Shown piece after piece: positions 58,810-64,000 of a stretch of DNA of 64,000 nucleotides. Origin of the DNA: RHLJ01 sp965242845. Lineage in GTDB: Bacteria > Bacteroidota > Rhodothermia > Balneolales > Balneolaceae. Numbering within the stretch: position 1 is the first letter of the stretch; each line of letters begins with the position of its first letter. The notes beneath the pieces are model-generated. The model saw only the letters and a program-made list of their open reading frames with translations. It was not told the origin of the DNA and searched no databases. The position numbers were made by a program, and so were the translations under genes. The stretch lies in assembly GCA_965242845.1 (NCBI GenBank), contig CBDETC010000003.1, forward strand, positions 1,364,001 through 1,428,000, given 5' to 3'.

Positions 58810-60132
58810 TTACTTGACTCTTTTAAGCAGAACTCCAAAGTGTCCGTCACATCCATGGATATGAGGGAAGGTCTGGTAAGCTTTACCATCTTCGGCAAGT
58901 ACTTCTTCCGGCACATAGTCTTCAAGTGGCTCGAGCTCAAAATTGTCATCCATTTTTTCCAGGAGCTTGTTCACCTGTTCCATATTCTCTTCAGGTTCGA
59001 TAGAGCAGGTACTGTATACTAATCGCCCGCCAAGTTTAACCATATTGGCAGCTTCTTCAAGTAGTTGTTCCTGAAGCTCAACCGCATTTTTAAGTCCTTC
59101 TTCGTCTCTTCTCCATCGCAAATCTGCTCGTTTACTTAGTACACCTGTTCCTGTACATGGAGCGTCTAATAGAACGGCATCGGCTAGTGGAAGAGAAAGT
59201 TCAAGTACATCTCCGCGACGGATTTTGATATTTTCAGCACCGAAGCTTAGCGCACTTTCAGCAAGCTTTTCCAAACGCTCTCCGGAAATATCAACGGCAA
59301 GAATATCACTTTGTGCTTCCGTTAAATCCGCAATCATAATCGACTTTGTACCAGGGGCAGCACATAAATCGTAAATTTTTTCATTGGGCTGAGGATCTAA
59401 AACAAAAGGAGCCAAACCAGCGGCGATATCCTGAACCTGGCACAATCCTTTTGAAAGCAATCCTTTTTCAATGAAAGGTTGTACAGAGTCAACTTTATAG
59501 AAATTTGGAAGCCACTCACTTTCCTCAAATTCTACCCCCATTTTATCCATGCGCAGTTCGAAGTTTTCTGGCTTGGTTCGAAGTGTGTTCACTCTTACAT
59601 AGTAATTCGGGCGAGAGTTATTAGCCTGCATCAACTGGAAGGCTTCACGTTCACCAAAACGCTTGCTCCACCGTGCTACCATCCATTCCGGATGGGAGAA
59701 TGTAGCCGCAACAAGTTTAGTTCGATCCGGATATGCCGGCTTAGGAAGATTTTCAATATCTCGCTGCAGGTTACGCATGATCGCGTTTACCAGATCTCCT
59801 GTTTTTGAACCTAGTTTGAATTTGGCAATTTCTACAGCTTCGTTAATAGCAGCATAATCAGGAGTACTGTCCATAAACAGCATATCATAAATTCCAAGAC
59901 GAAGGATGTTCTTCAGCTCGGCTTTCATCTCTTCCACGCTAATGCTCGAATAATGATCGATCAGGAAGTCTAGGTAACTTCTGCGACGGAAGATGTTCTG
60001 AACGTATTCCCGGACCTGGGCTTTTTCTCTTGTATCCAGTTCATCCGCGATGGAATAATCCAGGTTTTGATTGATGTCAAATTCTATAAGTATGTCAATG
60101 CTGGCTGAGCGCTCTGAAAATTCGGTTTCCAC
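58810..60132 (-). CDS. rsmB: 16S rRNA (cytosine-967 C5) methyltransferase
   Basis: 440 residues from a GTG start. The N-terminal ~140 residues are a NusB-like RNA-binding domain (LRLGIYDMLFMDSTPDYAAINEAVEIAK). The rest is an m5C RNA methyltransferase with the SAM site YDLCAAPGTKS, LLDAPCTGTGVLSKRADLRWRR (first Cys, Pro-Cys motif) and catalytic YSTCSIEPEEN. It methylates 16S rRNA C967. Confidence 0.93.
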   Translation of the reverse strand: METEFSERSASIDILIEFDINQNLDYSIADELDTREKAQVREYVQNIFRRRSYLDFLIDHYSSISVEEMKAELKNILRLGIYDMLFMDSTPDYAAINEAVEIAKFKLGSKTGDLVNAIMRNLQRDIENLPKPAYPDRTKLVAATFSHPEWMVARWSKRFGEREAFQLMQANNSRPNYYVRVNTLRTKPENFELRMDKMGVEFEESEWLPNFYKVDSVQPFIEKGLLSKGLCQVQDIAAGLAPFVLDPQPNEKIYDLCAAPGTKSIMIADLTEAQSDILAVDISGERLEKLAESALSFGAENIKIRRGDVLELSLPLADAVLLDAPCTGTGVLSKRADLRWRRDEEGLKNAVELQEQLLEEAANMVKLGGRLVYSTCSIEPEENMEQVNKLLEKMDDNFELEPLEDYVPEEVLAEDGKAYQTFPHIHGCDGHFGVLLKRVK

Positions 60133-60173
60133 GGGACTGCTGGTTTAAAAAGTGTAAGGTTCTTGCTATGAAA

Positions 60174-60200
60174 AAAAGGTGATTTTTTCGGTCACCTTTT
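60174..60200 (-). terminator. Rho-independent terminator on the minus strand
   Basis: AAAAGGTGA (60174-60182) faces TCACCTTTT (60192-60200) with a T-run on the minus strand. It lies downstream of the HtrA-like gene and is the second of two in tandem. Confidence 0.75.
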
Positions 60201-60220
60201 ATCGTGTATATCTATAAAAA

Positions 60221-60245
60221 TGAGCCGATGGATTAGATCGGCTCA
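60221..60245 (-). terminator. Rho-independent terminator on the minus strand
   Basis: TGAGCCGAT (60221-60229) pairs exactly with ATCGGCTCA (60237-60245) across a 7-base loop, followed by a TTTTTA run on the minus strand. It ends the HtrA-like gene transcript. Confidence 0.8.
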
Positions 60246-60337
60246 AGAAAAACAAAGATAGAATTTTAAGAGGGGATTTGCTAGTTCTAGATACTTAAAA
60301 TCTGATATTCAATTAGCAGTGGAAAGTGATATAAAAA

Positions 60338-61693
60338 TCACTCCACTTCAATGATATACACATGGTTTCTAACTGATTTGACTAAATCAGCAAGAGAGAC
60401 ATCAATAGGGTTATTAGAGAGATCGAGGACGACTTCCTCAGGTAAGAGTTCAAATAAGTTGATGAGGTAATTTGCTTTTACTGAGTAACTGGCGTTTTCA
60501 GCACCAGCATGCTTAGCATTTACAATTCCAATTAGGTTTCCATCCATATCAAAGGTAGGGCCACCGCTATTGCCTGGTTGTACAGGTGCTGAAATCTGAT
60601 AGGAAGTGATATCTCCTTGGAAACCAGTTCTGGAACTAATTATCCCGGTGGTAAGCTTCAACTCGTCACCCATCGTTGCTCGAAGTGGATAGCCAAGTAC
60701 AAATACTTCATTCCCTACTTGCGAAAGGTCACTTTTCAACTGGAAGGGGATTGGGCCAATATCTATGTCTTCATTTTCAGTATCGATCTTGATCACCGCT
60801 AAATCATTTCGTTGATCGGTAACAATTACCTCGGCTTCAAAGATTTTATTAAAATCTCCATTAATTCCTTTTACCGTGATCGTCTCAGCACCTTCAATTA
60901 CATGGTGATTGGTAACGATGTAGCCTTTTTCTGAAATGGCAAACCCTGAGCCTGATGCAGAAGTGAAAGAATTTTGGGTCGGATACATTTTCAGGAAGGG
61001 CTGATTGACTTCAGCTTCTGTATTAATCAGACTCATTATTCCTTCAGAAAATGAAATAAGATAACTGGTATCATAAGTTCTGTTATGCTCTAACCAGGTC
61101 GCTTTAAAAGTGTTAACCGCTCCTGTATTTGATAATTTTGCTTTTAGATTCCCTTCCTTCCATAACGACCTGTACTCATTATTTGTGCCGTTTAGGTAGA
61201 TCAGTGAATACCCACCTGTATTATTCTTCAGTACTCCCACTTCCATATCTTTAAGATTTGGTCCGGTACTTTCATAAATACCTTCGATGGGATCAAACCT
61301 GTTGCTCCAGGTTTCCTTTAAACTTTCTCTGTCGATTAAAGCAGTATCTTCAGCGTAGGTAATCCTCGCAATATGTCCGGTGAAATTAAGGCAACTAAAT
61401 TTGAGATCAATTTCCTGAACTATTAAAGCATTTCCTCCTGCTGCGCGAGCAATCTCATGTGCTTCGGCTTCGAACTTCTGCATATTGCAACTTTTCTGAG
61501 CATTGGTATTTACTTCAATAGAACCGATTACTTCAATTTCGCCAAAGATGTCTCTCCCAGCGATATAAGTGAATACCTCTGTTGAATCAGGTAGTGGTTG
61601 TTTATCTACGTTAATGGTAGTTGTGTACAGTTGTGTACAACCAACAAATACCAGGAGGGGAAGAACAAATAAAGCAGGAAATAATTTTTTCAT
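60338..61693 (-). CDS. HtrA-like trypsin-fold protease lipoprotein
   Basis: 451 residues from ATG at 61693, which gives a lipoprotein signal (LLVFVGCTQ); a longer frame begins upstream, across the hairpin. The N-terminal ~110 residues (IAGRDIFGEIEVIGSIEV, AGGNALIVQEID) look like a YbjQ/DUF4156-type small domain. The protease part has its triad in VTNHHVIEG (His), RNDLAVIKID (Asp) and QPGNSGGPTFD (Ser). No PDZ domain follows, unlike DegP/DegS. It would be anchored in the envelope and act in protein quality control. A hairpin lies immediately upstream of the start. Confidence 0.88.
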   Translation of the reverse strand: MKKLFPALFVLPLLVFVGCTQLYTTTINVDKQPLPDSTEVFTYIAGRDIFGEIEVIGSIEVNTNAQKSCNMQKFEAEAHEIARAAGGNALIVQEIDLKFSCLNFTGHIARITYAEDTALIDRESLKETWSNRFDPIEGIYESTGPNLKDMEVGVLKNNTGGYSLIYLNGTNNEYRSLWKEGNLKAKLSNTGAVNTFKATWLEHNRTYDTSYLISFSEGIMSLINTEAEVNQPFLKMYPTQNSFTSASGSGFAISEKGYIVTNHHVIEGAETITVKGINGDFNKIFEAEVIVTDQRNDLAVIKIDTENEDIDIGPIPFQLKSDLSQVGNEVFVLGYPLRATMGDELKLTTGIISSRTGFQGDITSYQISAPVQPGNSGGPTFDMDGNLIGIVNAKHAGAENASYSVKANYLINLFELLPEEVVLDLSNNPIDVSLADLVKSVRNHVYIIEVE

Positions 61694-61699
61694 CACAAA

Positions 61700-61726
61700 A
61701 GGCGCTCTTTTTAGCTGCGAGCGCCT
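61700..61726 (-). promoter_or_regulatory. Hairpin immediately upstream of the HtrA-like start
   Basis: On the minus strand AGGCGCTC pairs exactly with GAGCGCCT, an 11-base loop between, then TTTTG just before the ATG at 61693. As the terminator of the upstream membrane protein gene it is plausible. It also covers the ribosome binding region of the HtrA-like gene, so it could regulate translation. Confidence 0.6.
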
Positions 61727-61745
61727 AAATATGAAAAAAAAGAAA

Positions 61746-62447
61746 TTAAGTAGAAACCTGGTTTCGATGAACAGAAAGAGAGCGATCATTTTTGATCACT
61801 ATATATCCCCAAAAGATTAAAAGGATGCCTAATAGCTCGGTTACATACAACACATAAGTATATCCAAATTTGGTAGCCGTACCTCCAATACCGGGAAGGA
61901 TTCCTCCAAAAGCGATCAGGAGATTACCCCAAAACCGACCTTTAAAATCCTTATTGCCGAAGTACTTAAAGGCTGAATAGAATGCGCCTCCGACCAGAAA
62001 TATGACTGCATAGATATTTACGAAAGGTGTGATAAGGCGGATAAAACTCCACTCAAGAACATTACCATTTAATTTTTCTGTTACCACTGATTCATCAAGA
62101 GGAGAGAGGATTACGAGAATGCTCGAAATTATGAGAACAACAACAAGGACAGAGGTCATTATATGAGCGGTCTTCTTTTTCATGAGCAGATAAATGGTGC
62201 CCTGAGCCAAAGGAACCCCTCCTAGAAAAGCTCCAGCGATATACCAGGTTTTAAAAAGCACAGGGCTCCATCCAAAAATGGTATGCAAACTCTCAACCGT
62301 AGTTCCGGCAGCATAAGTTACTACTCCGATGGTCCACCAAAGTATGTAGAGTGCTTCAGGCTTTTGTCTCCAGTGATTGTAAATCACGTAAAAGAAATAC
62401 ACACAGAAAAGAGTAGTGGAAATAGGGATATATGCTACTAGAGGCAT
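61746..62447 (-). CDS. Multi-helix membrane protein of unknown function
   Basis: About 233 residues from ATG at 62447 (an in-frame TTG at 62477 is the alternative). Seven hydrophobic segments can be counted, from PISTTLFCVYFFYVIY to YVLYVTELLGILLIFWGYIVI. No signature motif is recognised. It has a short gap to the HtrA-like gene with a hairpin between them. Confidence 0.65.
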   Translation of the reverse strand: MPLVAYIPISTTLFCVYFFYVIYNHWRQKPEALYILWWTIGVVTYAAGTTVESLHTIFGWSPVLFKTWYIAGAFLGGVPLAQGTIYLLMKKKTAHIMTSVLVVVLIISSILVILSPLDESVVTEKLNGNVLEWSFIRLITPFVNIYAVIFLVGGAFYSAFKYFGNKDFKGRFWGNLLIAFGGILPGIGGTATKFGYTYVLYVTELLGILLIFWGYIVIKNDRSLSVHRNQVST

Positions 62448-62572
62448 TAAGACGAATAGTTGTTTAATAAAGCGCAAAACAAACGCATGCTATATGAAGA
62501 TTTTGTGAAGACGCAGATTAGTTCAAGCAGTGTTGTTTCGTTTTTGAATTAAATAAACCATGCATGAAATGA

Positions 62573-62603
62573 TTGCCTCTGTTTCTATATCTGCCTATCT
62601 TTA
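62573..62603 (+). promoter_or_regulatory. Possible Bacteroidota-type promoter of atpD
   Basis: TTG (62573-62575) and TATCTTTA (62596-62603) are separated by 20 bases, close to the TTG / TAnnTTTG consensus. The start of the mRNA would be about 65 bases before atpD. The remaining part of 62478-62676 shows no gene. Confidence 0.35.
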
Positions 62604-62676
62604 TCAGCCTTTGCAGCAGTGCAAGTTTTCGAAAGCTAATTACTCAGAAATTTTAAAATAAATCGCAGTTTCGCAC

Positions 62677-64000
62677 ATGAATAAAGGAACAGTGGCCCAG
62701 GTTATCGGACCTGTAGTTGACGTAGATTTTTCCGAAGGAACAACCCCATCTATTTTAAACGCACTCACCATTAAAAATCCAACTGATGGTTCATCATTGT
62801 ATCTCGAAGTGGCCCAACACTTAGGAGAGGATCGTGTTCGTACTATCGCCATGGATTCTACTGATGGTTTGGTAAGAGGAATGGAAGTGATTGATACCGG
62901 ACAGGCTATTGCAATGCCTGTTGGAGAGGATATCAGAGGCCGACTTTTTAATGTAGTAGGCGAAGCGATTGATGGTATTAAAGATCCTGAAGGAAAGAAA
63001 AAGTACCCAATCCACAGAGAAGCTCCTTCATTTGATGAACTTGCAACTTCTACCGAGATGCTGGAAACAGGTATCAAAGTGGTTGACCTGCTTTGCCCTT
63101 ACGCAAAAGGGGGAAAGATTGGATTATTCGGTGGTGCCGGTGTGGGTAAAACTGTATTGATCCAGGAACTTATTAACAATATCGCGAAGCAGCATGGTGG
63201 TCTTTCAGTATTCGCTGGTGTTGGTGAGCGTACTCGCGAAGGAAATGACCTTCTTCGTGAATTTATCGAATCTGGCGTAATCAATTACGGCGATGAGTTC
63301 AAAGAGTCTATGGAAAATGGAGAGTGGGATCTTTCCAAAGTAGACGAAGAGAAACTTAAGGAATCACAGGCTACGCTTGTATTTGGTCAGATGAATGAGC
63401 CTCCTGGTGCTCGTGCTCGTGTGGCACTATCTGGTCTTACTGTTGCAGAATATTTCCGTGATGAAGTGTCCAGAGATATTCTTCTTTTCATTGACAATAT
63501 TTTCCGATTTACGCAGGCAGGTTCTGAAGTTTCTGCACTATTAGGTCGTATGCCTTCTGCGGTAGGTTACCAGCCAACGCTTGCTACTGAAATGGGTGCG
63601 ATGCAGGAGCGTATTACTTCTACGCAAAAAGGTTCTATTACCTCTGTACAGGCTGTTTATGTACCTGCGGATGATTTGACTGACCCTGCTCCGGCAACCA
63701 CATTTACTCACCTTGATGCAACGACGGTACTTTCTCGTGCTTTAACGCAGATTGGTATTTATCCTGCCGTAGATCCACTTGATTCTACTTCTCGAATCGT
63801 TGATCCAAAAGTAGTAGGCGAGGAGCACTACAACACTGCACGTAGAGCTACTATTCTTCTTCAGAACTACAAAGATCTTCAGGATATCATCGCGATTCTT
63901 GGTATGGATGAACTTTCTGACGAGGATAAGCAGGTTGTAAGCCGCGCTCGTCGTGTACAACGTTTCTTCTCTCAGCCATTCTTCGTAGCTGAGCAGTTTA
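62677..64000 (+). CDS. atpD: F1F0 ATP synthase subunit beta, C-terminus cut by window edge
   Basis: About 441 codons are present before the window ends, with perhaps 60 missing. Visible are the beta-barrel start GTVAQVIGPVVDVDF, P-loop GGAGVGKTVLIQEL, GERTREGNDL with the catalytic Glu, LLFIDNIFRFTQAGSEVSALLGRMPSAVG (split here at residues about 270-298), and DLTDPAPATTFTHLD. The subunit carries the catalytic nucleotide site of F1. An insertion-like stretch (INYGDEFKESMENGEWDLSK) between the Walker A and B parts is typical of FCB-group AtpD. Start ATG at 62677. Confidence 0.96.
   Translation, partial: MNKGTVAQVIGPVVDVDFSEGTTPSILNALTIKNPTDGSSLYLEVAQHLGEDRVRTIAMDSTDGLVRGMEVIDTGQAIAMPVGEDIRGRLFNVVGEAIDGIKDPEGKKKYPIHREAPSFDELATSTEMLETGIKVVDLLCPYAKGGKIGLFGGAGVGKTVLIQELINNIAKQHGGLSVFAGVGERTREGNDLLREFIESGVINYGDEFKESMENGEWDLSKVDEEKLKESQATLVFGQMNEPPGARARVALSGLTVAEYFRDEVSRDILLFIDNIFRFTQAGSEVSALLGRMPSAVGYQPTLATEMGAMQERITSTQKGSITSVQAVYVPADDLTDPAPATTFTHLDATTVLSRALTQIGIYPAVDPLDSTSRIVDPKVVGEEHYNTARRATILLQNYKDLQDIIAILGMDELSDEDKQVVSRARRVQRFFSQPFFVAEQF

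Noticed and set aside
61694..61789. N-terminal extension of the HtrA-like protein
   Set aside because: It would bury the lipoprotein signal at residue 33 onward, begin in the upstream gene and cross the hairpin.

Overview
The window is an AT-rich, densely coding bacterial chromosome segment, complete at neither end. The gene families point to a marine, aerobic Gram-negative of the FCB group, most likely a member of the Balneolota/Balneolaceae or a close relative. This placement is inferred from family content and from a few promoters resembling the TTG / TAnnTTTG Bacteroidota type; no rRNA marker is present. Supporting features are lipoprotein-rich exported proteins, outer-membrane barrel proteins, a bacillithiol gene (bshB1), an LpxR-like protein, MacAB-TolC type export, laminarinase-like GH16 enzymes and a sulfatase. 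I see no phage, integrase, transposase, CRISPR array, tRNA or rRNA.

Layout. 1-1672: inorganic-carbon module, a partial LCIB-type carbonic anhydrase gene divergent from sbtA-sbtB. 1673-12623: small exported protein, a DEAD-box helicase behind a leader with three hairpins, an ATP-grasp ligase, YHS protein, a carbohydrate-binding-like lipoprotein, hisI, yidD-cysS, a glycosylasparaginase-like enzyme, then a Dabb / Smr / membrane-MutS run. 12675-14356: two tandem GH16 lipoproteins. 14664-19782: a redox locus with two tiny membrane proteins, a heme-type membrane protein carrying a Rieske domain, two proteins of unknown function, and a Rieske-thiamine-diphosphate enzyme fusion. 19841-22451: sulfatase and beta-lactamase-fold hydrolase. 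22458-25206: operon of amidase, LpxR-like protein and trypsin-fold protease. 25329-34793: metabolic genes including the aguB-aguA putrescine pathway, an extended aromatic amino acid hydroxylase, a TolB-like lipoprotein and bshB1. 34935-42096: split MacB-type exporter (two permeases, three small membrane-associated proteins, TolC, MacA, ATPase). 42157-49262: outer-membrane protein, rsgA and small accessory enzymes including an AraC-SDR operon. 49392-60132: housekeeping genes, lon, an outer-membrane protein, pcrA, valS and rsmB, all on the minus strand. 60338-62447: an HtrA-like lipoprotein and a membrane protein. 62677-end: atpD, cut by the window edge.

Working together. SbtA, SbtB and the carbonic anhydrase-like protein would import and handle bicarbonate. 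AguA and AguB convert agmatine to putrescine in two steps. The MacA/TolC/ATPase/permease set would form an envelope-spanning exporter. The most unusual locus is 14664-19782, where two Rieske proteins with near-identical cluster motifs, one membrane-bound and one fused to a pyruvate-oxidase-like enzyme, suggest an uncharacterised electron route from a 2-oxoacid to the membrane.

Intergenic regions carry several families of palindromic repeats (GTCATTCTGA-type, TTAATGGTTA-type, CCCCTC-type). One TTAATGGTTA-like palindrome lies inside aguA and another overlaps the 3' end of yidD. Gene starts were moved from the longest possible frame where a signal peptide, a Shine-Dalgarno sequence or a repeat made a later start better.
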